From positions 12,477,501 to 12,541,500 of the forward strand of contig OX344749.2 of assembly GCA_947034885.2 (NCBI GenBank): a stretch of 64,000 nt of DNA, given 5' to 3'. The notes under the pieces were generated by a model. That model had not been told where the DNA came from, ran no database searches, and saw nothing but the letters and a program-made list of their open reading frames with translations. Position numbers and translations under genes: made by a program. Below, in pieces: positions 22,556 through 34,128 of this stretch. The stretch's first letter is position 1, and every line of letters starts with the position of its first letter. The DNA comes from Thuidium tamariscinum (Eukaryota > Streptophyta > Bryopsida > Hypnales > Thuidiaceae).

Positions 22556-23515
22556 CCTCTCACCACCTAAAGTCCAAACATGCTAAAAGCGCCCTTGCTT
22601 TTCAAGCCTTATAAGTCTACATATTACTAAGGTATGAAAATCTTAACTATACAATCTTATAGTGTGCATATTGTAGATGATGTGGATCAAATTTGGAGTC
22701 ATTTGATTGCATAGATTGCTAGATAATAATATTTTAGGGCTGAAAAAAGATTCTGAAATTTTCCTAGAAACATATTCTAAGGTGAAATTTAATTTCTAAA
22801 CCTACTCAAATGAAAAAACTTCAAACTAAAAAGTGCTTTGAAATCAACAAATAAATACGTTGATGAAAAAAAATTCATTCAATTCAATCATCATATTTGT
22901 AAAATGATTTTGAAATGTCAAAAAAATACAGAATAGCAAAAAAGGCTGCATTTGAAATACACATCATCTATGGCTAAACGTTCTTCTACTAAAATACTTC
23001 TCAGTCACACTCAACTTTTTGGATTGATATGAAATTTTAGCCACATAATCTAAACTAGAATGCGCAACTTTTTCAATTTTTTAAAATTAGAAACAAACAT
23101 CGTATGAAGAAGAAACAAGTTGCTAAAGTTCACTAGTTGTAATCCCAAAATGTCTCAATTTTGAACTTCAAATTGCTCCCAAACATTCAAAGCAACTTGG
23201 ATTGCTATAAAAATTTCACCACAATAATTAGACTTCTATAGGAATATAACCCAACAAACTTTATTGAAAACAAACATTGGATGAAGGAGATACAAGCCTC
23301 CAAAGTTGTAGCCATCAATTGTAGTTTGGTAAAGTCAAATTGAACATGTGAACTTTGATTGGCTCCCAGAAACTCGGATTGATTTCAAAACTTTACTACA
23401 AAAACTAGACTAAAATGCACAACTTTTCCAATAAGTTTGATTGAATTTGGACCTTGGATGCAAAAGTTACAGAATTTTGAATTAGACTGCCCAACTAGGT
23501 GAGGACACTTTCAGA
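22556..23515 (-). repeat. Family T2b repeat (about 0.95 kb), reverse orientation
   Basis: Its reverse complement aligns with 63004-64000 over nearly the whole length. Shared phrases include GTAACTTTTGCATCCAA, CTTGTATCTCCTTCATCC and GTTTTCAATAAA. It starts at the TTAA shared with the preceding element. It contains three loosely repeated internal blocks of about 130-200 bases, each centred on an AACTT-type phrase. No coding potential. Confidence 0.75.
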
Positions 23516-23524
23516 AGGTGAGGA

Positions 23525-23705
23525 TCGTGTCTATAGTAGTGCAACAAGCCGATTGTGGAGCCCAGGCAAAGGTGAAAGTAAAAAAATGTACCAATATTTT
23601 GTGCCGTGCTAATTTTGATATCAACACTTCTCCTAACTATTCAGAGACCTCCGATTGCAAATTTAAACTCAGAATTTGCAAATTTTATCATGCGTCGTTT
23701 GTGCG
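23525..23705 (+). repeat. Family H repeat, copy B
   Basis: It shares with copy A (4645-4845) the leader CTATAGTAGTGCAAC and GGTGAAAGTAAAAAA, followed by the family core TTTTGTGCCGTGCTAATTTT and CCGATTGCAAATTTAAACTC. It lies directly beside the end of the T2b repeat, apparently replacing that repeat's last bases. Confidence 0.6.
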
Positions 23706-26492
23706 CGACCGGCGGTGAGGGATTAAAACCCCTATTCGAGTGTTGTTGGGAGAGCTGGCTTTATGCAGCCAAGTGCACAGGAGAATGATGCTCTCGGTGG
23801 GAGAGTCACGGCATTGACGGCATCGGATCGAGATGCTCTGCGTGTACCACTGTACCGCAGTGGCTGAAGGACAGATTCTGTTCAGTTTGTCGGGAAGAGG
23901 GTGGTCCGTCAGTGTTGGAGGAAAGTCGGCCTTCCGCAAGTGGGCTCCTTCTCCACCACCATCGATCATTCAAAGAGTAAAGGAAGTATCCAATCATCGA
24001 AATAAAGCTGCACTTCTTGGCTTTTTGCTTTTGTTTGCAACCGGCAATCTAATTTCCTGCACCTCTCCGATCCAGTGGTTCAAGCTGCGCCGAAGTAAGA
24101 AAGATAGGGAATATGATCGAGCTTTGTTGAATTTTCTCGAGAAGGCTTGAGTTCCGTCGATTTCATTCTACTCTTCACATGATACAGCAGCGCGCTGGAC
24201 CAGACGGAATCTCGTAACCAGAATTTCGAATCTCGCATGGATCGAATTCCATTCAAAAGAGTTCACATCATTCTGCTTTCTCAAGTACAGGTGATTTAAT
24301 TAATCTTCTGGTGTAAGAAAACAGTCTGGAAATGGTCAGTGCTAGTTGGTTTCACTCACACGAGGTAAGTAACTGGGGATATATGGTACTCAATTTTGAA
24401 TGGGCCCTCATATTACGCCAATCTATTAGAGATTGGAGTTCTTTTTCTCTCTCGAAGTCAGGGTCATACAGTACCCTGCAATTCAAAAGCTAGATCCCAG
24501 ATTCGCTTTAATTTCAAGGACGGGATGTGAATCGTACGTTGAGAATCATTCAAGTTGGGTGATGAGAATATGGAATTAGTCAACATTCAAACTCATGAAT
24601 CTACGGCTCAGCTGTTGGGACGAATTCTGAACCTCCAAAACAGCATAAATGGGGTCTGTCGGTTTGTGATCACAGCAATCTGGAATTGGGAATTTGGGAT
24701 AACTTATCAAGGAACAATGGAACATGGCAGAAGGCCCCCATGATCGATGCTTTCCGTCAGAAGCCGGAGTGCACAGTCTCCGAAATACCCAACTTCTGGA
24801 TGCACCTGGGACAAATGAATCTCCAAAATGCGAGATAATAAGGGTAGGCACGGGGCCAAACTTCTCGACAGATTTGCGATGTGGCAACTCCTCATTCTCA
24901 AATCTGATGTCTCCTTAGAGGAATATGTATACTTGTTCTGTGAATCATTCACAGCATCCCTTATTCTGCTCCGGACATGAATGAATAAGTGGTGTGAAGA
25001 ATGATTTGCTTGCTAAGTTTTCATTTGCTGCTCCGCGGTTGATTTCATCCCTTTGCACTGTTCATACCAACTTCAATGGAGCTTGCGATGGAGCTTGAAT
25101 AAACTCATTCTCCACAAATCGAATCTCCTTGCTCGGCACCTTGTGAAGGGTTGTCACACCTCCTCCACCACACACAAGATTTCATTGGCTCGTGTTTCCT
25201 AGGCTCACCTTCTCAATCTTAGGAGAACTTTTGGCCGTGTGCAGAAGGTGTAACTACCTTAATGTTCAAAGAAGAAATTTGAGTTATCCCCAAAGTGATG
25301 AAACTATAGAGATAACCAGAAAGTGTGTGTAATGCGGGATCACAGGAGTTGTAGTTTGATAAACAAGGGATAGAACTCCTTGGAGCACCAAAAGTGGGTT
25401 GTAATGGAGTATATCAATGTGTTTCTTTTGTACTATTATTAGCTAAACCTTCCTTTGACACCATTGTCACGATTGGGGATGATCTTTGTGATAAACTCTT
25501 TTTATTGGTTTATGTTGGAGCTTTAAAGGATTTGGTGCCTATAAGGTAACAAAAACTAGAGCGTATTTGATATAGTTGTCATTTCTAAATTGTAAAAGTT
25601 TTGGTTGGGTCTCATTCATCTAGTTGCCAAAGGGGGATTTTAGATTCTCTTAGACTACAACTTTTGGACTCTCCATGGTTGTGCTATGAATTTCCAAAGT
25701 GCTAAAAATAGGCAAATCCAAAATTGAAACTTGGCTCTCATGTATGGGGTTTGCACACTTTATGGGACTATTTTGCAAAGATGGCACAATTAACTTTGGT
25801 CCTCTTTTATTTTTGTCTTAAGAATGACTTCTAAATTCAATACAACATCTATTTTTGAAAAATCTAAAGGTGTTTCCTTTGTAAAATACAAAAAAAACAT
25901 GGGTCTTTCCCAAGAATAGAGGAAGTGTTCACAAAAGAAAATTTTATTTATTTATAAATAACACTTGATGTCTAACAAGTGCTCCTAATTCAAAAAAAAT
26001 CCTAGTTGGATTAGGGCTTGGTCACCTCTAATCTTGTGAATCTACAACATTTGCAAATGCCCCCTATTTTATAGTTGGTTATTTTTTGTTGTCTCTATTC
26101 ATAACAATAATGGTGTCATTGGTGTACAATGATTTGAAAGTTCAGAAGTTCAATAGTTATATCGGCAAGTGAAAGTGGAACATGAATTAAATGGAATAGT
26201 GGCACATTGGGGTTCATCACTTTTAAAATTCATTTCACATGTCTAGTAGAATTGCAAGACACCGATATTGAGGAAAAATAACATTCTAAGATTGTGACAT
26301 AGGGATTTATATGTTACAATCAAATAAAGGATTGTACTAAAGATCATATGAAATAAGACATGCAAAAATAACACATATGTATTTCAGTGATAGTACTCAT
26401 GATCCTCCAATTGTTTTTTTAAAAATTCTAATTAATTTAAGGTCATAAAATGCACGTAGGAATTCTAAATTTGATCATCTATGGTAGATAAC
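23706..26492. other. Less AT-rich non-coding interval, no clear gene
   Basis: From about 23.7 to 25.2 kb composition is close to that of the genic regions, so a decayed or non-coding gene is possible. The longest frame, 23833-24150 (+, 105 codons), ends in a hydrophobic stretch followed by a basic tail (KLRRSKKDREYDRALLNF), but it has no recognised family and no splice context. It is not called as a gene. From 25.3 kb on the DNA is AT-rich and unassigned. Confidence 0.3.
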
Positions 26493-26756
26493 ATTAGGAG
26501 GGATTTGAGGGCTCCAAAGGGCCGTTTTGGGACTGTTCCTGAAACTGATCTGGGGAACGGTTGGCCGCTATCAAGCCAGCATTTCTCCAAAAGAAATTGA
26601 AGTCCTGAAATATGAAAAAAAGTCCAAAAAAAATTTAATGACATGGCAATTGCTCGACCACGTAGGATTCTTGCATAACTGCGTTCCCGCAGCAGATTAC
26701 GCAATTTCGGGTTGTAGGAACTCCCGGGCTCCTAGAGCCCTCAAATCTCTCCTAAT
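26493..26756. mobile_element. Family G MITE, copy with good ends
   Basis: The element is 264 bp. The left end is ATTAGGAGGGATTTGAGGGC and the right end is its inverted form with one change (the reverse complement reads ATTAGGAGAGATTTGAGGGC). The interior includes AAAAAAAGTCCAAAAAAAAT and GACATGGCAATTGCTCGACC, which are also found in the copy at 39067-39354. A target duplication could not be resolved. No transposase frame. Confidence 0.85.
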
Positions 26757-28388
26757 GCAAGTTCCTTGCATTTCCCGAGGAGAAAAATTGGTAGTGAATC
26801 CAGAAACCGGATGAATCCAGAACTTGGTTCAACTCGTACGTTTCAGTTTGTAACATTCGAAAGGGTGTAATCTACTCAAATTCGGCACCATTTTTGTCAT
26901 TGTGTGCTTCATACTCAATGAATCCGCCAAGTCTTCAAAGTCATGAGATTAGATTCCTTGGTCCCACTGCAGCGTGCCTTACCTTGCCATGAAATCAGCA
27001 GGAAATTTGATTCTTCGAAGTTTGTGCTTCTTGTCGCTCTGCATTCCAAGAATTTTCTACGGAAGCCTTTTGTGTACAAAACAATCACAGAATACTCAGG
27101 GTTTGAATGAATCCATCTCGCTGACTGACTCAAAACCTTGGCTCCATTTGCAATGAAATTCGGTTTCATTTGTGTAAATAATAAAGAACAACCAACTTGG
27201 CTCCATATTAGAGTTAAACATAATGGTGAAACCCAGTTTGTAAAGTGGAAGGCTTAACAAAGAAAAGTACAAAAGAAACATAAGGTTGAAGCACCAATTG
27301 TCAACCACGCCTAGCACTCAACTTGTTGGAGTTTAGTAATTCCAAGCAAGGTTGAAAGAGATTTCCATCCAAGGCTTGAAATGTGCTTTTCTAATTGTTT
27401 TTAAGGTTGGGACTAAGGTAGCCAACCCATTTTCGATCACCACCCCCACCCCCATTTTCAATCTATAGTCTACTTCCTTTATGTGAAGTTGTGGTGCAGT
27501 TCCTAGAGCAATTGTGGCACATTAGGATTGGTTGTAAGGCTCTCATAAATGCAATCAACCCTTGGTTGATTTTGCAATCAACCAACAGTCAGAAATTGTA
27601 AGGTCTATATTACCATTATAGGTCAAAAAGATCTTTTACTAAAAAATTCATAATAATTACACTTTGTGTAACAAAATTTAAAAAAATATGCTATCCTTCC
27701 AAACTCTATTTCTATATATGGGAAAATTTTGCAATAAAAAAAATGCACTCTAACTATGCGTAATTGCTTAAGTAATTGAAAATAGGTGGTATTAGATTAG
27801 ATTCATTTATGAAAACCAAATTAGAATAAGGAGTGTATTTTGCATTTGGTATGAATTTTCTTCATTTTTTTCTTAAAAAATTCATTGTAATTTTAAATTT
27901 TTCTCAAAACATTTGAAAATTATTAGACTTGTAGTAGACATATGACATCATCTTTGAAAAATAAAAATAAAAATTTGACTAATATATAATTGCAATATGC
28001 CAAAATGGCAACAAATAGAGTGAAGACAATTGAGGCTTGAAATCCATATTTATTGGCCTATTGTAAAAGCATCCCTACAATTATAGAGACTATAGAAAGA
28101 GATGCTAAAGCCCTATTTGGTATACTTGTTGAATGTATTTGGCCCATAAGAAGGTGGTAATGGGCTAATATTAAAGTATTTATAACTATAATTTATAGTT
28201 ATTTTTGTAATTTAGGAGTCAACATTTCAAAAATTTATAGAAATTACAATTTTGATTGGAAAATCATAAATCCACCCTAGTTTGATCTATAAAACAATTG
28301 TACACCTCTCAAAAATATGTGCCCCTCTTGGCATTGGCACCAAGATAGTAAGATGCAAATTAGGGTGGTAATAAGCTTGTGAATGTGA
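26757..28388. other. AT-rich non-coding interval with a family R7 fragment
   Basis: No gene is supported. Around 27620-27960 the sequence resembles, loosely and inverted, the repeat shared by 60100-60480 and 62600-62960 (phrases such as GACATCAT and TGAATTTTCTTCATTTTTTTC). Confidence 0.3.
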
Positions 28389-29516
28389 ATCGATAAACGT
28401 CAAGGCGGACGTTTGGTGTCCGATGAATGACCAAGAATTTTCTTGTGTAGGACAAAAGTGCAACTATTCATCTTCCAAATTAGGGATGGAACAAGGTGAT
28501 TCAGGTGATTGCAAGAAACATTGGTCCTATTTTCCGTCACAATTAGAATGATGTTGTTCTTTTTTTCTATAACTTTTGAATTAAAAGATTTGAGAACATG
28601 AAATAATTAGTAGAACAGTCTAACTTGATGATTTTTACATCTCTTATTTTTAGAAATTAAAAAAAATCATTTCATATTTAAAATTCATTTTTGTTAATTT
28701 GTCACAAATTGAGGTTTAGGGGTTTTTACTATGTTAGGACTTAGGAGTCCTCAAATTTAATGATCTAAAGTTGAAATTTTTATGGTGCATTTGCATAGTA
28801 GGAAAGCATATTCCTAATAAAAGAAATCTATAAATATATTATTTTATATCCTCCACATGTGTACAAATAGCACTCCCATTGCACACAATTTTTTGACCAT
28901 TGATGATGGATCTGAGATTTTTTTTTTGGTGAAATGTCATCACCATCAAGTCTTCCCAAATGGAAATCTTTTAGATTTAAGAAACATAATTTTTCCTATT
29001 TTTTACAAATTAAAATGTAAATACGCCCATTTTCATGAGATTTTCCACTTTTCTAGTTCTCCTACTTAGAAAATTTTCCTAAGAATTTCCTTCATAAGGT
29101 ATCTTCTTCTTTAAGGTGTATACATTGGACATATTTTTCATATTTTTAAGAAATTGATTTTCTAATTAAATAGTACTCCCAAAGAAAAAAGTGTCCATTT
29201 CCAAAATGCTATAGAAAATGGATGGTGTTTCTTGCAATGACCCATCTACAATATTTTTACTTCCAATGAATGGGGAATACCAACATTTAGTTACAAGGTA
29301 GCTGGTTGAAATCTAGAGTTTCCAAATTGAGTTCAAAATTTTAGGGAAAAACCTGACCATTTTAGAGTAAAAAAGAAGAGGACTTTAGCTAGTTAAGGTA
29401 AAATTTCTTCCCAAATTGTATTGGCTTCTAATAAGTGCTTTTTGTAATTTTTATACCAATGATTTCAATAGTATCAAAATGGATGATTTCCACAAGCACT
29501 AATTTGTCCTTCAAGG
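28389..29516 (-). mobile_element. Long family T1 element with family X interior
   Basis: The left end (CGATAAACGTCAAGGCGGAC, then GTTTGGTGTCCGATGAATGA) and the right end (GGATGATTTCCACAAGCACT, then AATTTGTCCTTCAAGG, then ATTAA) match the two ends of short T1 elements such as 33006-33230. Between them lies a nearly complete family X unit (28556-29245). The total is about 1.13 kb, against about 225 bp for the short forms. This suggests that short T1 elements are internal-deletion derivatives of such longer ones, or that X inserted into T1. No transposase frame. Confidence 0.65.
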
Positions 29517-29521
29517 ATTAA

Positions 29522-29893
29522 TCCATAAATGTTGACGTAGACATTACAAGGGATTTGAAGGCTAGGGAGGGCCACTTTAGGGTTGCTCCACTAATTGTTC
29601 CTTGTGTTGTCCTGAAATTGTTAACCAACCCATAATGATTGAATTTTCAAAAAATAAATAAATAATTGAAATAATTGAATTTTTAAATAATGTATCTGAT
29701 ATTTAATGAATAACAAGGAATTCTTCTATATAGGATAGAAGTAAAATTATTCATCTTTGGAATTAGGGGTAAAAAGAAAAAATCTTCTACAATATTTTGA
29801 TTTCTATGAGTGCTTTTGGATTTTTTTTATACAAATGATTACTATAGTATCAAAATGGATGATTTTTATAGTCACTAGTCCATGTTTCTAGGG
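29522..29893 (-). mobile_element. Family T1 element interrupted by a family G fragment
   Basis: It begins at a TTAA (29518-29521) directly abutting the preceding long T1 element, with the typical end CCATAAATGTTGACG. At about 29546 it is interrupted by a family G left end (ATTACAAGGGATTTGAAGGC). T1 sequence resumes near 29697 (TTTAATGAATAACAAGG) and runs to the end CTAGGG then TTAA (29894-29897). The family G insert lacks its right end. Confidence 0.6.
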
Positions 29894-29950
29894 TTAATTC
29901 TAGAAAGGCTTTGAAATTTTTCGACACAAACCATTTTTTGCCTTATAACC

Positions 29951-30195
29951 ATTAGAAGGCATTTAAGAGCATTGAAAGACTATAAATTATTACGAGTCTC
30001 CAAATTGTCGGAACGTGTCACATTAGAAGTCTGACGTGGTTGAGAGACTACCACGTCATAAATTTTATTTTATTTTATTTTCAAAATTCAAAAATTCAAC
30101 CATTATGAGCTAATTTACAATTTTTGAATAGCACAAGGAATTGGCCCCAGAAATATCCTAAATTACACCTCCCTTGCCCTCAAATCCCTCCTAAT
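29951..30195. mobile_element. Family G MITE, second copy
   Basis: The element is 245 bp. The left end is ATTAGAAGGCATTTAAGAGC, and the right end's reverse complement is ATTAGGAGGGATTTGAGGGC. The interior carries a shorter imperfect fold-back (GACGTGGTTGAGAGACTACC region). Confidence 0.75.
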
Positions 30196-30511
30196 GACTT
30201 CAATTGTGATTCAATATATGAACTGTGATACATTGTTATTAACATACTATCACTATCATTAATGCACTTTGTCTTGAGAAGTGCTAAGTTAATATTTTTT
30301 AATCAAATATGGCCATATTTATAATACAGTGGAAACACCCAAAAACATCCAAATAAGAAATTCAATGTAGTTGGAGGCAATTTTTTTTAAATAATATTTT
30401 TCTAATATTAGTGAGTAAAAATCATGAATCTTTTTATAAAAAAAATAGATTTTTCGGATGCCATATGTCTTTTCTATGATTTTCCAAAGTGTTGGCTCCC
30501 TAGAGCACTGA
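30196..30511. other. AT-rich non-coding interval
   Basis: No feature is visible apart from AT-rich sequence leading to the SINE target duplication. Confidence 0.3.
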
Positions 30512-30524
30512 AACTATTCAATAG

Positions 30525-30780
30525 CTTGCATAATGGAACAAGTGGTAGGGACATCCGTTGGGATCCATGAGGTCTCCAATTCAACTCCTCATGTTGACAT
30601 TGCTCGCATGGGGGCTCTTTGTGCCAATGCACAAGGAGAAGGTTGATGTTCCTCCACTTATTCTTGATGGGGATATTCAAGGTGTTGTAATTTTTGGGCT
30701 ATTCTACCGAGTTGCCTTGGTTGTTGTGTCTTGTCAGTCTAATTGTGACCCTTGAAGGCCATACATTTAAAAAAAAAATT
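30525..30780 (+). mobile_element. tRNA-type SINE with perfect 13-bp target duplication
   Basis: The element is 256 bp and is flanked by AACTATTCAATAG at 30512-30524 and exactly again at 30781-30793. The head resembles a tRNA gene: an A-box-like TGGAACAAGTGGTAGGG near 30533 and a B-box-like AATTCAACTCC near 30578, about 40 bases apart, as in RNA polymerase III promoters. The 3' end is a ten-base A run followed by TT. The 3' half is homologous to the truncated copy at 57039-57169. Mobilisation would need a LINE reverse transcriptase supplied from elsewhere. The perfect duplication points to a fairly recent insertion. Confidence 0.9.
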
Positions 30781-30961
30781 AACTATTCAATAGATGCCTC
30801 CAAATTTGAACCCTGCTAAAACTAGCAGTGAGCCAATCAAATTTTGGTATATGCCCTTAATATGCGTTAGCAAATTAGAGTCAAACATTTGACAAACACA
30901 TTAAATGCAGTCTAGGGACAGTTTTGGATGAGTCTAGGGTCCAATGCAAGGTATAGGTGCA

Positions 30962-31025
30962 CTATTGGGTATTTCTCCCCTATTGAATATTTCTCCCCTA
31001 TGGGGTGTTTCTCCCCTATTGGGTT
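30962..31025. repeat. 18-bp tandem repeat, about 3.6 units
   Basis: The unit is CTATTGGGTATTTCTCCC, repeated with one to three changes per unit and followed by a partial fourth unit. It lies in a non-coding interval. Confidence 0.9.
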
Positions 31026-31643
31026 ACATCTTTTCGAGCCCTTCTAGAGTTAATCTCTTCCGGTGAAGCAGTTGAGGACCCCCATTTTGTGTTTGTCTGA
31101 GGAGGCCTGCACGCGTGAGAATTGCCACCAACGTAACTTCCAGTGTAAGTTACAGACTTCCACCTCAAGGGGGGTGTTGGCAATATATATTTTTGTATAT
31201 TTCCCTTTCCGAAATGCCCACTCACTGTTGCTGCTTTGATTTGAGCAGATTCGGGCAAACACGGCATGACACCTAAAGTCCTAAACTTACACAAAAGCCG
31301 AGGAGGAGGGGAACTGAAGGCTGCCCTCAGGGAGTCAGGGCCACCCACAGAGGCACAGACGTGGCAGGAGGAAGAAGGAAACTGAGGATTCGAAAACAAC
31401 AAGGTAAGGTAAGTTACTTAAGGATTCAGTTCTCCGCGGATTCAGGAAACCATTGTGAGTTTGTGACAAGAATACCGAATGTTCCTGTTAAGTTGCGAAC
31501 TTGCGGTGGTCCACAATACTCTCCAATGAATACAGAACGTCGTGAAGACGTGCATTCAAACTGAAAACATACATACTGATACAGTGAAAGGGAGCCTGGA
31601 TTCAAGGCAAGCAATAGGTCCCTTGCCTGGCTTCCTTGAAGTT
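31026..31643. other. Less AT-rich non-coding interval
   Basis: Composition is higher in GC than the surroundings, and frames of up to 128 codons are open on the minus strand. None has a recognisable domain or splice context. It is left unassigned; a gene fragment or a diverged transposon are both possible. Confidence 0.3.
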
Positions 31644-31945
31644 GGTCGGAGTGAACTGCCCACCTCGCTCGCTCGGGCCTCCAAGCCAATTGCACTCAGG
31701 GGTGCAGGTAAAAAAACATAAAGACCCCCCCTTCTTTCCTTTTTCCTTTTTTTGAAACAAATGGACAATCCCCAAAAAAATGAAACTTTCTTTTGTGCAC
31801 GATTAGTTTTACCTCTTGCAATTCCCCTTGCTTATTTGGGGCCTACTATTGCAAATATGAATTCAAAATTGGAAGATTTTATTATGCATGAAAAAAAAAA
31901 CTCAGTGATTTCTCTCCAAGACAAGCAAGGACAGTAGTTCACCCT
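31644..31945 (+). mobile_element. Family H element, copy D, with internal insertion
   Basis: The left end GGTCGGAGTGAACTGCCCAC and the right end AGTAGTTCACCCTA are recognisable family H ends. The core TTTTGTGC and CTATTGCAAATATGAATTC is present. The copy is about 65 bases longer than expected because of a pyrimidine-rich segment at about 31727-31790. That segment contains GAAACAAATGGACAATCCCC, a phrase that recurs at about 32060, so a second repeat has probably inserted here. Confidence 0.7.
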
Positions 31946-32457
31946 ACTCAATTTGTACTAGGGCAGTCAAAAGAATGCTTATCTAAGAATAGTACAAAGG
32001 AAATGTAACACCAAAATTCATTAGTCCTCATTTTTGGTGCTTCAAGGAGGGTTTGTTTTTTTAAACAAATGGACAATTTCCATTGATAAAGGAAACAGTA
32101 CATCAAACCAAGGGAAAAAATCCAGCAAAGCAAATTTTTATTTTTTTTATTTTTATATGTAAGCTTACTTCAAGGAGTTTCATCCTAAATTTTTTTCAAC
32201 GTCCCACTCTTGATCCTTCATTTCAAACAGTTAACAATTAACTATGGTAGACCCAAACATTTGATTTGCAGCACCAATGTGGTATACAAGAAAGGGCTAA
32301 AAAACAATTCGGGTATTAAGAATTGTCCCTACAGAGGCATTTAAAATCATGTTTCCACTTTCTTAATATAGAGCAATTTTGTAAATGGTGGTAAATGAGG
32401 GTTAAATGGGCATGGTTCAAGGATACTGAGGAAGTGAAATATGACATTGTGACGTTC
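31946..32457. other. AT-rich non-coding interval
   Basis: It contains a T run followed by AAACAAATGGACAATTTCCA near 32060, like the inverted 3' end of a poly-A retroposon. Otherwise no feature is visible. Confidence 0.3.
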
Positions 32458-32602
32458 CATCTTATATCTTAAGTAAATTTTGTGTTATTATAAGACAAAA
32501 TGAATGCATGGAAAAGAATGCATTAAAGTTTTATTTCATCTTATATCTTATGTAATTTTTGTGTTATTATAAGACAAAATGAATGCATGAAAAAGAATGC
32601 AT
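32458..32602. repeat. Tandem duplication, 79-bp period
   Basis: Two copies of about 66 bases (32458-32523 and 32537-32602) share CATCTTATATCTTA, GTGTTATTATAAGACAAAAT and GAATGCATG with only a few differences. Confidence 0.9.
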
Positions 32603-33001
32603 GGAAGCTTTATTAGTAGTAGCCAATGAATGCACAATTTTGTACAACTCTTTTTAACAAAAAATGGCACTCTTTGTTGGCTATGTGCATGGGTCAATTT
32701 TTATTCACATGCATGCTCAATTGCTCATTCACTATGACTTCTACTTTTTTTGCATGTTTGTTAAACAAGTCTTCGACTAACTTGGTTGGTTCATAGCCTC
32801 ATCACGTGCCATTATTGATGCACCATCTGAGCAACATTGCCTCCCTATTGCACCATCACTTCAAAAAATAGTAAGTAATTGAAACCAAGGTACAAAATTC
32901 TAGAAAAACAAGGCCTCCTACAGTCTGTAATTTACTTTCCTTCGAAAATTATTCCCATAATTTTCCAGTCCTTACATTTCTGTGCAAACCTTCATTTCTT
33001 G
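32603..33001. other. AT-rich non-coding interval
   Basis: Nothing assignable was seen in this stretch. Confidence 0.3.
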
Positions 33002-33005
33002 TTAA

Positions 33006-33230
33006 CCCATAAATGTCGACACGGACGTTTGGCGTCCGATGAATGACAAGGGAGTTTCCTGTACAAAACCAAAAAAATATAAGTATTCATCCCCAGTTAT
33101 AGGGGTGAAAAGGAGAAATCTTCTCTAGAGCTTTGACTTGCAATGAGTACTTTTCAAATTTCATATACCAATGCTTCACACGGTATCAAAATGCATCATT
33201 TTCCACGGTCACCTCTCTGTCCTTTAAGGG
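33006..33230 (-). mobile_element. Family T1 TTAA-flanked element, reverse orientation
   Basis: The left flank is TTAA (33002-33005), then CCCATAAATGTCGACACGG. The right end is CTCTGTCCTTTAAGGG, then TTAG (a one-base change from TTAA). Its reverse complement aligns end to end with 37448-37669. It is 225 bp and non-coding. Confidence 0.8.
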
Positions 33231-33596
33231 TTAGACGTTCCGTTCCTGGGCCTCTTACCTTGTGTCCGTTGATGATGCTCTCCATGCATTCCACAAAACA
33301 GGAGCCTAATTTCGGAGAAGGTTCCCACTTTCGACGTGCATGCATCCAATCCTAGGCTTCCATAATAACAGTATAACACTGTTATGTTCCCGGCTTTGCC
33401 TTCCGCCCTCACCGGGGTCGGCGGCCCCCCTCAGGGAAAGAGCAAGTTTTACTGCCAAGGGGCCGGGCTCAGTGACTGGGACAGAACAAAGCCCGTCGGT
33501 GACTTTCAGTTGAGTTAACTTACACTGTATGTACAGTAACTCTGTAGCCCAAGTTTGCCTGCTCTGTTCTGACAGCCAGCACTGACTTCGGTGGAT
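33231..33596. other. Non-coding interval
   Basis: GC is moderately higher here than in neighbouring repeats. No gene or repeat family was recognised. Confidence 0.3.
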
Positions 33597-33619
33597 GGAC
33601 GGACGGACGGACGGACGGA
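33597..33619. repeat. (GGAC)n microsatellite
   Basis: A run of about six GGAC units lies a few dozen bases before family H copy E. Confidence 0.95.
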
Positions 33620-33659
33620 TTCGCCGGTCACTCAGGGAAGTTGCTCAGGCAGGGTGAAT

Positions 33660-34128
33660 AGCCAGGGTGAACTGACCCCCTTGCTCGGCCACTTGGGAAC
33701 ATAGCCCGGGAAGAAATTTTAGCTTAACCGGCTAAAATCCTACATTTTCTTGCACCAACCGGTTGCTTGGAGAATACTCTCGGCTAGGTCTTAAGAAAAT
33801 AAAGAATATTCTTTTTTTTCCTCTAAAATGATCGGGTTTTTTTCTAAAATTTTGAACTTCATCGGAAATTCTAGATTTCAACTGGCTAACTTGTAACTAA
33901 ATGCCGGTACTCCCCGTCATCATTGCTTGGGAAAACGCTGGAATTTTTTTTCTTTTAATTTAATTTTTTCAAATTATGAATTCATATTTGCTATTAGAGG
34001 CCCAAATTAGCCCCCAAAACCCGGCCTAACCAAAATAAATTAGATAAGTACAAAATAGGGGGCTTTTTGTTTCACTTGCCCCTGAAATTCCTTGGAGTGG
34101 CTAGGTAAGGGGCCAATTCACCTTGACC
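33660..34128 (-). mobile_element. Family H element, copy E, with 8-bp target duplication and a nested insertion
   Basis: The element is flanked by GGGTGAAT at 33652-33659 and exactly again at 34129-34136, the 8-bp duplication usual for hAT elements. The left end is AGCCAGGGTGAACTGACCCC and the right end's reverse complement is GGTCAAGGTGAATTGGCCCC. The element is 469 bp only because a 226-bp second element plus its 8-bp duplication sits inside. Without them it is 235 bp, close to copy H (238 bp). Confidence 0.88.
33700..33925. mobile_element. hAT-like MITE nested inside family H copy E
   Basis: A 226-bp insert is flanked by CTTGGGAA at 33692-33699 and exactly again at 33926-33933. Its left end begins CATAGCCCGGGAAG and its right end's reverse complement begins CAATGATGACGGGGAG, a weak inverted match sharing the CA start. 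The interior has AACCGG phrases near both ends. The 8-bp duplication fits the hAT superfamily. No other copy was found in the window. Confidence 0.75.

Noticed and set aside
30525-30620. Functional tRNA gene
   Set aside because: The tRNA-like head has weak boxes and no cloverleaf with an acceptor stem; the poly-A end and target duplication show it is a SINE.
30962-31025. CRISPR-like array
   Set aside because: Units are contiguous without spacers and the genome is eukaryotic; it is a simple tandem repeat.
31016-31402. 128-codon minus-strand frame
   Set aside because: No recognisable domain or start context, partly overlaps the 18-bp tandem repeat; left as unassigned.
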